Part shown: one piece after another, positions 9,653-19,781 of the stretch | Position numbering within the stretch: position 1 is the stretch's first letter | Layout: the number at the start of each line of letters is the position of its first letter | Notes under the pieces: generated by a model | Told to the model about the DNA's origin: nothing | Seen by the model: the letters and a program-made list of their open reading frames with translations, nothing else | Databases searched by the model: none | Program-made: the position numbers and the translations under genes | Assembly: GCF_009834545.1 (NCBI RefSeq) | Contig: NZ_CP019427.1 | Span: 1,651,001-1,715,000 of the forward strand | Origin: Pseudomonas sp. S04 | GTDB taxonomy: Bacteria; Pseudomonadota; Gammaproteobacteria; Pseudomonadales; Pseudomonadaceae | Reading direction: 5' to 3' | DNA length: 64,000 nucleotides

Positions 9653-9655
9653 GTG

Positions 9656-10777
9656 ATGACCCTCTCCATGCTGAACTTCAAGCACCTGCTGGCGGCCGCG
9701 TTGTTGCTGGGCACCTCCCTGGGCGTGCAGGCCGAGCGGTTGAAGGACATCGCCAGTATCTCCGGCGTGCGTTCCAACCAGTTGATCGGCTATGGCCTGG
9801 TCGTCGGTCTCAATGGCACGGGTGACCAGACCACCCAGACCCCGTTCACCCTGCAGACCTTCAACAACATGCTCTCGCAGTTCGGCATCAAGGTGCCGCC
9901 GGGCTCGGGCAACGTGCAGTTGAAGAACGTCGCTGCCGTGTCGATCAGTGCCGATTTGCCGGCGTTTGCCAAGCCGGGGCAGCAGGTCGACATCACCGTG
10001 TCTTCTATCGGCAACTCCAAGAGCCTGCGTGGCGGCACCTTGCTGCTGACGCCGCTCAAGGGCATCGATGGCAACGTCTATGCGGTGGCCCAGGGCAACC
10101 TGGTGGTGGGTGGTTTTGACGCCGAAGGTCGTGACGGTTCGAAGATCACCGTCAACGTGCCGTCGGCCGGTCGTATCCCTGGCGGTGCCTCGGTGGAGCG
10201 CGCGGTCCCGAGCGGGTTCAACCAGGGCAACAGCCTGACCCTCAACCTCAACCGTTCGGACTTCACCACGGCCAAGCGCATCGTCGACAAGATCAACAGC
10301 CTGCTCGGCCCGGGTGTCGCCCAGGCCATCGATGGCGGTTCGGTTCGGGTCAGCGCGCCACTGGATCCGAGCCAGCGGGTCGACTACCTGTCGATCCTCG
10401 AAAACCTCGAAGTCGACCCCGGCCAGGCGGTGGCCAAGGTCATCATCAACTCGCGCACCGGCACCATCGTGATCGGCCAGAACGTCAAGGTGTCGCCGGC
10501 GGCGGTGACCCACGGCAGCCTGACCGTGACCATTACCGAAGACCCGATCGTCAGCCAGCCAGGGGCTTTCTCCAACGGCCAGACGGCGGTGGTGCCGCGC
10601 TCCAATGTCAACGCACAGCAGGAAGCCAAGCCGATGTTCAAGTTCGGCCCGGGCACCACCCTCGACGAAATCGTGCGTGCGGTGAACCAGGTCGGCGCGG
10701 CACCGGGTGACCTGATGGCGATCCTCGAAGCCTTGAAACAGGCCGGCGCCCTGCAAGCCGACCTGATCGTGATCTAA
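9656..10777 (+). CDS. flgI: Flagellar P-ring protein FlgI
   Basis: A 373-residue periplasmic protein that builds the P ring in the peptidoglycan layer. It has a cleavable signal peptide (to about GVQA) and the conserved start of the mature protein, [20 protein letters not shown]. Three starts compete: GTG 9653, ATG 9656 and ATG 9668. I list 9656, but 9668 gives a normal signal peptide too. It is translationally coupled to flgH. Confidence 0.95.
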   Translation: MTLSMLNFKHLLAAALLLGTSLGVQAERLKDIASISGVRSNQLIGYGLVVGLNGTGDQTTQTPFTLQTFNNMLSQFGIKVPPGSGNVQLKNVAAVSISADLPAFAKPGQQVDITVSSIGNSKSLRGGTLLLTPLKGIDGNVYAVAQGNLVVGGFDAEGRDGSKITVNVPSAGRIPGGASVERAVPSGFNQGNSLTLNLNRSDFTTAKRIVDKINSLLGPGVAQAIDGGSVRVSAPLDPSQRVDYLSILENLEVDPGQAVAKVIINSRTGTIVIGQNVKVSPAAVTHGSLTVTITEDPIVSQPGAFSNGQTAVVPRSNVNAQQEAKPMFKFGPGTTLDEIVRAVNQVGAAPGDLMAILEALKQAGALQADLIVI

Positions 10778-10787
10778 GGTGACGAAC

Positions 10788-12071
10788 ATGGATATGCGCA
10801 AGAGCGGCCTGGTCAGCAGCAGCGATTCGGCGGCCTACTCCGACCTCAACCGGCTGAACCAGCTCAAGGTCGGCGACAAGAACAGCGACGGCAACATGCG
10901 CAAGGTGGCGCAGGAGTTCGAATCGCTGTTCCTCAATGAAATGCTCAAGTCGATGCGCTCGGCCACCGACGCGCTGGGCCAGGACAACCCGCTGAACACC
11001 GCGGCGGCCAAGCAGTACCAGGAAATGTACGACCAGCAACTGGCGGTTTCCATGTCCCGCGAGGGCGGCGGCATTGGCCTGGCCGATGTGCTGATGCGCC
11101 AGATGTCGAAGAACAAACCACTGGCCCCCGGCGAGGCGGCCGCGTTGTCGGCGGCTAAGCAGGAGGCCGCGAAAGCAGCGGTGCAGACACCGATTGCCGC
11201 TGGCACGGTGGCCACTGATGGGCCGTTGTCGCGCCTCAATGGCCAGCGTCCGTTGTGGGCCTCGCGCTCGATCAATCCACCGCAGGCAGCGGAGCAGGGC
11301 GTGCACGGCAATGACATGGCGCTGATCAACCAGCGGCGCCTGGCGCTGCCGCCGAAACTGGCGGACCGCTTGTTGGCAGGCCTGGTGCCTTCGGCCAGCG
11401 GGGCGGCGGCCACCACCGCTACCAGCACCTTGCCCAGCCGTGCGACCCGTGACGGCAACGCGCTGGTCAAGGGCGACTGGCAGCCGGCGCAGAGCTATTC
11501 CGCCGAGCGCGGACGCCTGCAGGTCTATGGCCGTGCGATGGCGCAGCCGCCCCTGGCGCCGGCGCCAAAAGCCTTCAACTCGCCAGACCAGTTCATCACC
11601 ACCATGCTGCCGATGGCGCAGCAGGCGGCCGACCGTATCGGCGTCGATCCGCGTTACCTGGTGGCCCAGGCCGCCCTGGAAACTGGCTACGGCAAGTCGG
11701 TGATGCGCGCCGCCGATGGCAGCAGCAGCCACAACCTGTTCGGGATCAAGACCGGCAGCACCTGGAAGGGCGCGCAGGCCCGCGCCATCACCAGCGAATT
11801 CCGCAATGGCGAGATGGTCAAGGAGACGGCCGAGTTCCGTTCGTACGCGTCCTACCAGGACAGTTTCCATGACCTGGTGACCCTGCTGCAGAGCAACAAT
11901 CGTTATCAAGAAGTGCTGAAGTCGGCCGATAACCCCGAACAGTTTGTGCGTGAGCTGCAAAAGGCCGGGTACGCCACCGACCCCAACTACGCCAGCAAGA
12001 TTTCGCAGATTGCCAAACAAATGAAGAGCTATGAGAACTACGCCTCGGCTGGCTCTTCCACGAATTTATAA
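10788..12071 (+). CDS. flgJ: Bifunctional rod cap / peptidoglycan hydrolase FlgJ
   Basis: A 427-residue protein with two parts. Residues about 40-110 (VAQEFESLFLNEMLKSMR) are the rod-cap domain. A proline/alanine-rich linker leads to a C-terminal glucosaminidase domain (about 260-420; AQAALETGYGKSVM with the likely catalytic Glu) that opens the cell wall for the rod. AAGGTGA precedes the ATG at 10788, so I prefer it to the GTG at 10779. Confidence 0.96.
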   Translation: MDMRKSGLVSSSDSAAYSDLNRLNQLKVGDKNSDGNMRKVAQEFESLFLNEMLKSMRSATDALGQDNPLNTAAAKQYQEMYDQQLAVSMSREGGGIGLADVLMRQMSKNKPLAPGEAAALSAAKQEAAKAAVQTPIAAGTVATDGPLSRLNGQRPLWASRSINPPQAAEQGVHGNDMALINQRRLALPPKLADRLLAGLVPSASGAAATTATSTLPSRATRDGNALVKGDWQPAQSYSAERGRLQVYGRAMAQPPLAPAPKAFNSPDQFITTMLPMAQQAADRIGVDPRYLVAQAALETGYGKSVMRAADGSSSHNLFGIKTGSTWKGAQARAITSEFRNGEMVKETAEFRSYASYQDSFHDLVTLLQSNNRYQEVLKSADNPEQFVRELQKAGYATDPNYASKISQIAKQMKSYENYASAGSSTNL

Positions 12072-12081
12072 GGTCTGAACC

Positions 12082-14124
12082 ATGAGCTTGATCAATATCG
12101 GGATGTCGGGTCTGAATGCGAGCCAGGCGGCGTTGGCCACGGTCGGCAATAACATTGCCAACGCCAACGCTGCGGGCTACTCGCGTCAACAACTCATCCA
12201 GACTAGTGCAGGCTCGCAGCAGGTCGGTGGCGTGTTCATCGGGTCCGGCACCACCCTGGCCGATGTGCGCCGGGTGTACAACGCCTACATTGATGCGCAG
12301 TTGCAGACCACCACCTCGCTCAATGGTGACGCCCAGGCCTATCTCGATCAGATCGGCGCGGTCGACAAATTGCTGTCGGACAAAAACACCGGGGTTTCGG
12401 CCGCCCTCGGCAGCTTCTTCGCCTCGCTGCAGACCGCGGCCGGTGCCCCCGGCGACATGTCGGCGCGGCAACTGCTGCTGACCAATGCGCAGACCCTGAG
12501 CAATCGCTTCAATGCGATCTCCAGCCAGCTCACGCAGCAGAATGACGGCATCAACAGCCAGTTGACCACCCTGGCCTCGATGGTCAACCAGCACACCGCA
12601 ACCATCGCCTCGCTCAACCAGCAAATTACCCAGGCAAGCACTTCCGGCAGCACCCCGAACAACCTGCTGGATGCGCGCAACGAAGCGGTTCGCTCGTTGA
12701 ACGAGCTGGTGGGGGTCAAGGTGCAGGAGCACGACGGGGTCTACGACATCTCGCTGGGCACCGGCCAGACGCTGGTCACGGGCAACACCTCCAACACTTT
12801 GTCGGCAGTCCCGGGCAAGACCGACAAAAGCCAGTACAGCCTGCAGATCGACTACCCGCAATCGAGCATCGAGGTGACCTCGGTCGTCACGGGCGGCAAG
12901 ATGGGCGGTCTGCTCCGCTATCGCAACGACGTACTGGCGCCGGCCATCAATGACCTGGGGCGCACTGCGCTGGTGGTCTCCGATGCGTTCAACAAGCAAC
13001 TGGGCCAGGGCCTGGATGCCAATGGCGAGTTCGGTTCGTCGTTGTTCAACAATATCAACAGCCCGCAGGCCATCAGCCAGCGCAGCCTGGCCACCACCGG
13101 TAACAGCGCCGGTTCCGGCAACCTCGACGTGACCATCGGCGACAGCAGCGCGTTGACCGCGTATGACTATCAAGTGACGTTCACCAGCGACAAGAACTAC
13201 AGCGTCAAGCGTTCCGACGGCACCACCCTGGGACCGTTCGACGTCACCAAGACTCCACCGGACATGATTGATGGCTTCACCCTCAAGCTCAACGGTGGTG
13301 GGCTGAGTGCCGGCGACAGCTTCAAGGTCAGCCCGACCCGCTCCGGCGCCAGCGACCTCAGCGTGCAGTTGAAAGATCCCAACAAACTGGCGTTCGCCGG
13401 GCCGTTGCTCGCGGACAAAGGCAGCTCCAACTCCGGCACGGGCGCCTTGAGCAGCCCGAACCTGTCATCGATGCTGGATATCTACGGCGGCGCCGAACTG
13501 GGCCAGTTGCAGAGCCAGATCGAAGGCGCGATGCCGGTGCGCATCGCCTTCGACGAAGCCAAGGACGGGACCCAGACCTATCGCGTGCTGAACGAGGCGG
13601 GCGCCGAAATCGGCAAGGGCAGTATTGTGCCGGGCCAGGACAACAAGCTGACGATCAACGTGCCGGTACTCGATGCGGCCGGCAATCCTGTGAAGAACGC
13701 CGATGGCACGGCCAAGACCGTTGGTTTCAATACCACGGTCAGCGGCTCGCCGGGCAAGGGCGACAGCTTCGATATCAAGTTCAACCAGGACGGCAAGGCG
13801 GACAACCGCAACGCCAATGAAATGCTCGCCCTGCAGACCAAGGCCACCGTTGGCGTCGGGGGCGGCAATGCCGGCGTCAGCATGGGGCAGGCCTACAGCC
13901 AGTTGGTTTCCACCGTTGGGGGCAAGGCCAGCCAGGCCAGCGTCGACGGCACGGCCAACAACGCCGCGCTGGCCTACGCCAAGTCCAGCCGCAGTTCGGT
14001 TTCGCAGGTCAACCTGGATGAAGAGGCCAGTGATCTGATCAAGTTCCAGCAGTACTACACCGCGTCGTCGCAGATCATCAAGGTCGCGCAGGACACGTTC
14101 TCGACACTGATCAACAGTCTTTAA
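12082..14124 (+). CDS. flgK: Hook-filament junction protein FlgK
   Basis: A 680-residue protein, near the length of other Pseudomonas FlgK, that links hook and filament. The N-terminus (IGMSGLNASQAALATVGNNIANANAAGYSRQ) has the FlgK signature, here quoted in part only for recognition: GNNIANANAAGYSRQ. The C-terminal helix (QQYYTASSQIIKVAQDTF) is also conserved. It lies 10 bp after flgJ and 14 bp before flgL. Its export normally depends on FlgN, which is not in this window. Confidence 0.96.
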   Translation: MSLINIGMSGLNASQAALATVGNNIANANAAGYSRQQLIQTSAGSQQVGGVFIGSGTTLADVRRVYNAYIDAQLQTTTSLNGDAQAYLDQIGAVDKLLSDKNTGVSAALGSFFASLQTAAGAPGDMSARQLLLTNAQTLSNRFNAISSQLTQQNDGINSQLTTLASMVNQHTATIASLNQQITQASTSGSTPNNLLDARNEAVRSLNELVGVKVQEHDGVYDISLGTGQTLVTGNTSNTLSAVPGKTDKSQYSLQIDYPQSSIEVTSVVTGGKMGGLLRYRNDVLAPAINDLGRTALVVSDAFNKQLGQGLDANGEFGSSLFNNINSPQAISQRSLATTGNSAGSGNLDVTIGDSSALTAYDYQVTFTSDKNYSVKRSDGTTLGPFDVTKTPPDMIDGFTLKLNGGGLSAGDSFKVSPTRSGASDLSVQLKDPNKLAFAGPLLADKGSSNSGTGALSSPNLSSMLDIYGGAELGQLQSQIEGAMPVRIAFDEAKDGTQTYRVLNEAGAEIGKGSIVPGQDNKLTINVPVLDAAGNPVKNADGTAKTVGFNTTVSGSPGKGDSFDIKFNQDGKADNRNANEMLALQTKATVGVGGGNAGVSMGQAYSQLVSTVGGKASQASVDGTANNAALAYAKSSRSSVSQVNLDEEASDLIKFQQYYTASSQIIKVAQDTFSTLINSL

Positions 14125-14138
14125 GGGAGTCCTTGACG

Positions 14139-15716
14139 ATGCGTATTTCTACCGCTCAGTTCTTTGAGACCAGCACGGCCAAGTACCAGAACAACTTCAC
14201 CTCGGTGGTCAAGACCCAGGAGCAGATCGACTCCGGTGTGCGCATCCAGACCGCCGCGGATGATCCTGTCGGGGCTGGCCGCTTGCTGCAATTGCAGCAG
14301 CAGAAAGACATGCTGCTGCAGTACGCCGGCAACATGAACAGCATCAAGTCGTCGCTGACCAACCAGGAAAGCGTGCTCGACAGCATCAACACGGCCTTGC
14401 AGAAAGTCAGCGAGCTGGCCTTGCAGTCGGGTGGCGGGGTTATCAGCGACGCGGACCGCAAGTCGATCGCCGACGAGCTGGGCAATATCGAAGAGCAGGT
14501 GTTCAGCCTGCTCAACAGCAAGGACGAGTCGGGCAACTACATGTTTTCCGGCTCCAAGACCGACGTCCCGCCTTATGTGCGCAACAACGACGGCACCTAC
14601 ACCTACCAGGGTGACGATACCCAGCTCAACCTGCAGGTCTCGGACACCCTGAGCCTGGCGGCCAGCAACACCGCCAAGAGCATCATGGAAGGGTCGGTGA
14701 ATACCGGTCGCACCCAGGCGGTCCTGCAGCCACCGTCGGTCAACGATGGCAAGGTTGCGGTCTCCGATGGCCTGATCAGCTCCAACCAGACCTACAACAA
14801 GAGCTTCGCCGCCGGCCAGCCGTACACGCTGGAGTTCACCAGCAGCACCCAGTACATCCTCAAGGACGCAACCGGCAAGGATGTGACTGCAGAAGTGCCG
14901 GGCAATGGCCAATTCGACTCGACGAAGGAGGGCGCCCACAGCGTCAACCTGCGCGGGGTGAAGTTCGACATCAACCTGAATCTGGCGGACGTACCTGCGG
15001 CGGACCTGGATGCGGCGGTCAAGGGGCACGTGTTCACCCTGCAAGCCAAGCCGGACAGCTTCAATGCCTCCCGCAGCCCCGGCAACCCGTCGACGGCCCA
15101 GGTCACTGGCGCCACCGTGACCGATGCCAAGGCCTATGGCGACAGCTTTCCGGGCAATGGCGCAGTGATCAAGTTCACCAGCGATACCGAGTACGAGGTC
15201 TATGCCCAGCCGTTGAGTGCCAACAGCAAGTCCATCGGCAAGGGCAGCCTGAACGCCGCTGGCGACTCCCTGACGGCGGTAGGGGTCAAGTTCGATCTCA
15301 GTGGTGCGGTGAAGTCCGGCGATCAGTTCGTGGTCGGCGCCAACAACCATCAGACCCAGAGCGCGCTGGACACCATCAGCCAGTTGCGCCAGGCCTTGGC
15401 AACTCCGAGCGATGGCGACCTGGTTGCCCAGCAGAAGCAGAAGAATGCGATCAACTCGGCCATTGGCAACCTGCAGAACGCCAGTGCCGGGATCGACAAC
15501 GCCCGTGGTTCCATTGGTGCGCGCTTGAAGGCGATCGACATCCAGGCCGGCGAAAACGTCAGCATGGGCCTGGCCAACGACTCGACCATGGCCGCCATTG
15601 GCAACACCGACATGGCCAGCGCCTCGATTGAGCTGAGCTTCCAGAAAGCCATGCTCGAAGCTTCCCAGCTGGCCTTTGTGAAAATCTCCCAGTTGAGCCT
15701 GTTCAACAAGCTTTGA
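14139..15716 (+). CDS. flgL: Hook-filament junction protein FlgL
   Basis: A 525-residue flagellin-like junction protein. The N-terminal part has the family pattern (MRISTAQFFE, ADDPVGAGRLLQLQ) and the C-terminus is helical (AFVKISQLSLFNKL). It is longer than the FlgL of enterics and of P. aeruginosa, the extra length being in the central region. The ATG at 14139 is 9 bp from AAGGGAG; a TTG at 14133 is too close to it. It ends the flgF operon. Confidence 0.95.
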   Translation: MRISTAQFFETSTAKYQNNFTSVVKTQEQIDSGVRIQTAADDPVGAGRLLQLQQQKDMLLQYAGNMNSIKSSLTNQESVLDSINTALQKVSELALQSGGGVISDADRKSIADELGNIEEQVFSLLNSKDESGNYMFSGSKTDVPPYVRNNDGTYTYQGDDTQLNLQVSDTLSLAASNTAKSIMEGSVNTGRTQAVLQPPSVNDGKVAVSDGLISSNQTYNKSFAAGQPYTLEFTSSTQYILKDATGKDVTAEVPGNGQFDSTKEGAHSVNLRGVKFDINLNLADVPAADLDAAVKGHVFTLQAKPDSFNASRSPGNPSTAQVTGATVTDAKAYGDSFPGNGAVIKFTSDTEYEVYAQPLSANSKSIGKGSLNAAGDSLTAVGVKFDLSGAVKSGDQFVVGANNHQTQSALDTISQLRQALATPSDGDLVAQQKQKNAINSAIGNLQNASAGIDNARGSIGARLKAIDIQAGENVSMGLANDSTMAAIGNTDMASASIELSFQKAMLEASQLAFVKISQLSLFNKL

Positions 15717-15729
15717 TCCCCGCCTGAAT

Positions 15730-15762
15730 ACCGGCCCACCCTGATTCCGGGAGTGGGCCGGT
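15730..15762 (+). terminator. Hairpin after flgL
   Basis: A perfect 10-bp stem, ACCGGCCCAC with GTGGGCCGGT, encloses a 13-nt loop 14 bp after the flgL stop. No T-tract follows directly. Confidence 0.5.
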
Positions 15763-15825
15763 GCTGCTTGAATTCCGCGCTTTTTCCCGCCTCATCCCCA
15801 CCTGTTTGCCGGCGTTCGCCTGGCT

Positions 15826-15847
15826 AACGCGCTGTGCGCGGTTTTTT
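15826..15847 (+). terminator. Intrinsic terminator downstream of flgL
   Basis: CGCGC-TGT-GCGCG followed by G and six T at 15842-15847. This is a better rho-independent terminator than the hairpin at 15730 and probably ends the flgF-flgL transcript. Confidence 0.7.
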
Positions 15848-16082
15848 GCGTGGCGGATTGTTTTGGCCAATGCACACAAAATAGAGTGACCTATGAGTCA
15901 TAAAGCGCATCTTCACTGTATCGTGTGAAAAGGGTGGGATGGGTGCCCGCTGTTCGCTGGGTTTATTTTGATGATTTTGGCACCCGCGTCTGGCGCAGTT
16001 TTGTCGGCAAAACCCCTTTGTTATCAGTGCCTCTCGATCCTGCGAGCGGTGATCTCCAGTTATTCTGTTTTGGGAAGCCACA

Positions 16083-17009
16083 ATGATTGGCATAAAAAGC
16101 ATCGCCAGTTACGTGCCAGTGAGCGGGCTTGATAACTACGCTCAGGGCGCGAAATTCGCCAAGGATGAAGAGTTCATTTTGGGCAAGATTGGCTCGGCCT
16201 TTCTGCCGCGCATGGATGCCGGCCAGGAAACCTCCGATCTGTGCGTGGAGGCTGCCAATGCGTTGTTCGCCAACAACCCGCAACTGGACCGTCAAGCCAT
16301 CGACGTGCTGATTGTGGTCACGCAGAACGGCGACGAAGAAGGTTTGCCCCACACCTCTGCCATCGTCCAGGACAAGCTGGGCCTGTCGACCCGGGTTGCC
16401 GCGTTCGACGTCTCCTTGGGCTGCTCCGGCTACGTGTATGGCCTGTACGCGATCAAGGGCTTCATGGAGGCGGCGGGCTTGAAGAACGGCCTGCTGATCA
16501 CCGCTGATCCCTACTCGAAGATCGTCGACCCGGAAGACCGCAACACCACCATGCTGTTCGGCGACGCGGCCACCGCGACCTGGATGGGCGAAGACGCTGC
16601 CTGGCAACTGGGCAAGGCCAAGTTCGGCACCGACGGTTCCGGCGCGCCGCACCTGAAGGTCAGCGACGGCGTGTTCTACATGAACGGTCGCCAGGTGTTC
16701 AACTTCGCCTTGCTCAAGGTCCCGGCGCACTTGCACGAACTGCTGGATGACTCGGGCCTCAAGTCCGAAGACATCGACGCCTTCTGCATCCACCAGGGCA
16801 GCGCGGCGATTGTCGATGCCGTGGCGCGCCGTTTCGAAGGCGAGCCGGAGAAGTTCATCAAGGACATGGTCGAGACCGGCAACACCGTGTCTTCGAGCAT
16901 CCCGCTGCTGCTGGAAAAACACATGCTCGACTCCACCTGGAAGCGTGTGGCGATCAGTGGTTTTGGCGTAGGCCTATCGTGGGGCTCGGCGATCATCCAC
17001 CGCCCGTGA
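16083..17009 (+). CDS. 3-oxoacyl-ACP synthase III-like protein between flgL and fliC
   Basis: A 308-residue thiolase-fold enzyme of the FabH group. The catalytic triad of that family is in place: Cys114 in SLGCSGYVYG, His237 in CIHQGS and Asn267 in ETGNTVSSSIPL. It probably condenses an acyl-CoA or acyl-ACP with malonyl-ACP, or transfers an acyl group. In P. syringae a similar gene (orf3) lies with two glycosyltransferases between flgL and fliC and belongs to the flagellin glycosylation island; here it stands alone. A role in making an acyl group for a flagellin sugar is inferred from position. It has its own terminator and no operon partner. Confidence 0.88.
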   Translation: MIGIKSIASYVPVSGLDNYAQGAKFAKDEEFILGKIGSAFLPRMDAGQETSDLCVEAANALFANNPQLDRQAIDVLIVVTQNGDEEGLPHTSAIVQDKLGLSTRVAAFDVSLGCSGYVYGLYAIKGFMEAAGLKNGLLITADPYSKIVDPEDRNTTMLFGDAATATWMGEDAAWQLGKAKFGTDGSGAPHLKVSDGVFYMNGRQVFNFALLKVPAHLHELLDDSGLKSEDIDAFCIHQGSAAIVDAVARRFEGEPEKFIKDMVETGNTVSSSIPLLLEKHMLDSTWKRVAISGFGVGLSWGSAIIHRP

Positions 17010-17028
17010 CCCGCTAGCGCCCGCTAGT

Positions 17029-17066
17029 AAAAACGCCCATGGCTGCGAGGTCATGGGCGTTTTTTA
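17029..17066 (+). terminator. Terminator after the FabH-like gene
   Basis: ACGCCCATG pairs with CATGGGCGT around a 10-nt loop, flanked by an A-run before and a T-run after. It is a strong rho-independent terminator that could also work on the other strand. Confidence 0.92.
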
Positions 17067-17187
17067 TTGCTTGGGATTTGCCGCTGTCGAGGCCCGGCTC
17101 AATGCCAGGTATGACTCGTGCCAGGCGGCCTAAGGCCTTGAAACATTGGGGGGTGGCACGTTGCTAGTAAAAAATTTGAAAAAAGCC

Positions 17188-17215
17188 CTCAAGCAACCTG
17201 CGTTGACGACGATAA
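17188..17215 (+). promoter_or_regulatory. FliA (sigma-28) promoter of fliC
   Basis: CTCAAG at 17188-17193 and GACGATAA at 17208-17215, 14 bp apart, match the Pseudomonas flagellin promoter pattern (TCAAG, then GCCGATAA with one change). The pair lies 80 bp upstream of the fliC start codon. Confidence 0.85.
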
Positions 17216-17295
17216 CTATTACGAAGGTTCTCTAGGCCACACCCGGCGGTTGCCAGGGCCGGAAGCCGCAGCACCCAACCAACGAGGAATTCGTC

Positions 17296-19281
17296 ATGGC
17301 TTTATCTGTAAACACCAACATCACCTCCCTGGGCGTTCAGAAAAACCTGAACAAGGCTTCCGACGCTTTGAGCAACTCGATGAACCGTCTGTCCTCGGGC
17401 CTGAAAATCAACAGCGCCAAGGACGACGCCGCTGGCATGCAGATCGCCAACCGTCTGGGCAACCAGGTCAAAGGCTTGAACGTAGCCATCGCCAACGCCA
17501 ACAACGGTGTATCGATCGCGCAGACCGCTGAAGGCGCGATGCAAGAATCCACCAACCTGCTGCAACGTCTGCGTGAGCTGGCCCTGCAGTCTGCGAACGG
17601 TGATAAAAGCGACGCTGACCGTGTATCCCTGCAGCAGGAATTCACCGCGAAAGTCGGCGAGCTGACCCGTATTTCCAACACCACCACTTTCGGTGGTCGT
17701 AACCTGCTGGACGGTTCGTTCAACAACATCGGCTTCCAGATCGGTGCCAATGCGAACGAAACCATCTCGTTCGGCATGACCGACATCAGCGCCACCGGCC
17801 TGAAAGGCACCTTCAGCGAAGCAAAAGTAAACAGCAGCGCACTGGCTGGTTTGAGCGCAACTGCTATTGGTTCGGCGTTGCCTGTACCTATGACGGCTAG
17901 CGTAACCGGTGCGGCGAACACTGCGACCGCGGGTGGGGAAAAAATCTCCATCAACGGTACGGAAATTACTTTGGTCGCAGGCACGATCGGTGCTCAAGCC
18001 GGTACCAACGCGGCAACCGAAATCAACAAAAAAACTGCTGAAACCGGTGTTACAGCGGCTGCAGACGCTACAACTGGCGTTCTGACCCTGACCTCGAGCA
18101 AGGACATCACCATTGGTGGTACGGCCGCTGACTTGACCAAGGTCGGCCTAACTGCTGCAACTACGGCTGCACTGCCGAAGCCGGTTACCGTTACAGGTGC
18201 GGCGCCCACGGCAACTGCTGGTACTGAAAAAATCACCATTAACGGTACACAAATCTCGCTGGTTGCAGGTGCTACCGCTGCCCTTGCCGGTACCAACGCA
18301 GCAACCGAGATCAATAAGAAAACAGCCGAAACCGGTGTTACAGCGGCTGCAGACGCTACAACTGGCGTTCTGACCCTGACCTCGAGCAAGGACATCACCA
18401 TTGGTGGTACGGCCGCTGACTTGACCAAGGTCGGCCTGACTGCCTCGACAAACAGCGCCTGGGACAACGAAGTGCTGGGCACCGCCGGTGGCATCACTGT
18501 CAACGGCAAGGATGTTACCTGGGGCGCGACCGATACCATCAAAACCGTATTGAGCAGCATCGCTGCACAAGCGGGCGCGGGCGCTACCGCAACCGTTAAA
18601 GATGGTCGCGTGACCGTTACTTCGGGCGAAGGTAAAGACATCAAGCTGGCGAACACGCAAAGCGGTTCGTTGTCGCAGTTGGGTCTGTCGGCCGGTACCT
18701 CTCAGGCCAAGCTGAAGGAAGACACCTCCATTGATGTCAATGGCGTTGAAGTCAAATTCAAGAAGGGTGATACCACCGACGCTATCGTCGCTTCGATCAA
18801 CAGCGCCAGCACCGGCGTAAACGCCAGCAAAAACGCTGATGGCACCTTGAGCCTCTTCGCTGACAAAGACATCACCGTCAAAGACGGTAGCGCCGGTACC
18901 GGTCTGGCTGCGTTGGGTCTGACCGCAATCTCTGCCGCCGGTACTAAATCTGCCGTCACCATGGAAACCACCGTTTCCGACCTGAACATCCTGTCTGCGG
19001 CCACTTCGCAGCAAGCAGTACAGGCACTGGACGGCGCCCTGCAGCAGATCGACAGCCAGCGTTCGCAGCTGGGTGCGGTGCAAAACCGTTTCGCCAGCAC
19101 CGTGGCCAACCTGCAGAGCATTTCGCAGAACTCCTCGGCTGCCAAAGGCCGCGTAGAAGACGCTGACTTCGCTTCCGAAGCCGCTGAACTGACCAAGCAA
19201 CAAACCCTGCAACAGGCTTCCACTGCGATCCTGTCCCAGGCCAACCAGCTGCCATCCGCTGTACTGAAGCTGCTTCAGTAA
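17296..19281 (+). CDS. fliC: Flagellin FliC
   Basis: A 661-residue filament protein. The conserved ends are clear: N-terminal [14 protein letters not shown] and [17 protein letters not shown]-terminal [18 protein letters not shown]. The middle (about 175-560) is a variable, threonine/alanine-rich region exposed on the filament. Inside it lies a tandem duplication of 96 residues, with 110 bp identical at the DNA level between 18040-18149 and 18328-18437. GAGGAA precedes the ATG. It is driven by a FliA promoter and ends at a strong terminator, so it is a single-gene transcript. Confidence 0.98.
   Translation: MALSVNTNITSLGVQKNLNKASDALSNSMNRLSSGLKINSAKDDAAGMQIANRLGNQVKGLNVAIANANNGVSIAQTAEGAMQESTNLLQRLRELALQSANGDKSDADRVSLQQEFTAKVGELTRISNTTTFGGRNLLDGSFNNIGFQIGANANETISFGMTDISATGLKGTFSEAKVNSSALAGLSATAIGSALPVPMTASVTGAANTATAGGEKISINGTEITLVAGTIGAQAGTNAATEINKKTAETGVTAAADATTGVLTLTSSKDITIGGTAADLTKVGLTAATTAALPKPVTVTGAAPTATAGTEKITINGTQISLVAGATAALAGTNAATEINKKTAETGVTAAADATTGVLTLTSSKDITIGGTAADLTKVGLTASTNSAWDNEVLGTAGGITVNGKDVTWGATDTIKTVLSSIAAQAGAGATATVKDGRVTVTSGEGKDIKLANTQSGSLSQLGLSAGTSQAKLKEDTSIDVNGVEVKFKKGDTTDAIVASINSASTGVNASKNADGTLSLFADKDITVKDGSAGTGLAALGLTAISAAGTKSAVTMETTVSDLNILSAATSQQAVQALDGALQQIDSQRSQLGAVQNRFASTVANLQSISQNSSAAKGRVEDADFASEAAELTKQQTLQQASTAILSQANQLPSAVLKLLQ
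18040..18437 (+). repeat. Direct repeat inside fliC (288-bp period)
   Basis: A 110-bp block at 18040-18149 recurs without a change at 18328-18437. The similarity extends upstream at the protein level, giving two units of 96 codons each ([15 protein letters not shown] and [15 protein letters not shown]). The period keeps the reading frame. Confidence 0.93.
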
Positions 19282-19302
19282 TCTCGGCTAGCGGTTGATC
19301 AA

Positions 19303-19336
19303 CGGAAGGGCGCGTCTACGTGCCCTTCCGTTTTTT
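19303..19336 (+). terminator. Terminator after fliC
   Basis: A 13-bp stem (CGGAAGGGC at its base, one G-T pair) with a 2-nt loop is followed by six T. It lies 21 bp after the fliC stop. Confidence 0.93.
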
Positions 19337-19354
19337 CAGTTTTGAGGTGATGAC

Positions 19355-19699
19355 ATGGACATGAGCATCAAGCTGAGCGCGTCTTATCCCAATGGTCTCG
19401 CCCAGGCCAGCGGTGGGCCTGCCCATCAGGCCGCACCTGCGGTCACGGTTACTCAGGAGTCCAGCGAGGAGCCACAGCGCCTAGCCCTGGAAAAAGCCGT
19501 CACGGATATCCGCGAGTTTGTACAGGCAACCCAGCGGAACCTGAATTTTTCCATCGACGACTCTACCGGCCAGGTAGTGGTCAAGGTGATCGCCACTGAC
19601 AGTGGTGAAGTGATTCGACAGATTCCATCGGAGACCGCGCTGAAGCTGGCGCAGAATTTGAGCGATGCCGGCAGCCTACTGTTCCAGACCCAGGTGTGA
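19355..19699 (+). CDS. flaG: FlaG family protein
   Basis: A 114-residue protein with the FlaG pattern: a low-complexity N-terminal third and a conserved C-terminal half (NLNFSIDDSTGQVVVKVI, GEVIRQIPSE). FlaG affects filament length in Pseudomonas; its exact action is not known. It lies between fliC and fliD as in other members of the genus. GAGGTGA precedes the ATG. Confidence 0.92.
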   Translation: MDMSIKLSASYPNGLAQASGGPAHQAAPAVTVTQESSEEPQRLALEKAVTDIREFVQATQRNLNFSIDDSTGQVVVKVIATDSGEVIRQIPSETALKLAQNLSDAGSLLFQTQV

Positions 19700-19781
19700 G
19701 CTGGCACGAAATGTGTTTCTGACTGCTGCTTAGGGGTATTTGCGCCAATAAAGCGGCAGCCACAGGACAAGGAGAATAGCA

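Larger units (their letters stand above)
15717..16082. other. 366-bp gap between flgL and the FabH-like gene
   Basis: The gap holds two terminator hairpins near its left end. I see no convincing gene and no clear promoter in the rest. A perfect TGGCAC at about 15978 lacks the matching -12 element. The stretch around 15870-15930 is AT-richer than the flanking genes. Confidence 0.6.

Noticed and set aside
15978..15995. Sigma-54 promoter before the FabH-like gene
   Set aside because: TGGCAC is perfect, but no GC at the -12 spacing (TCTGG there).
15824..16102. 92-residue minus-strand frame between flgL and the FabH-like gene
   Set aside because: No conserved features, overlaps a terminator and the start of the FabH-like gene.
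19702..19717. Sigma-54 promoter before fliD
   Set aside because: TGGCAC is followed by GTGTT at the -12 place, so the essential GC is missing.
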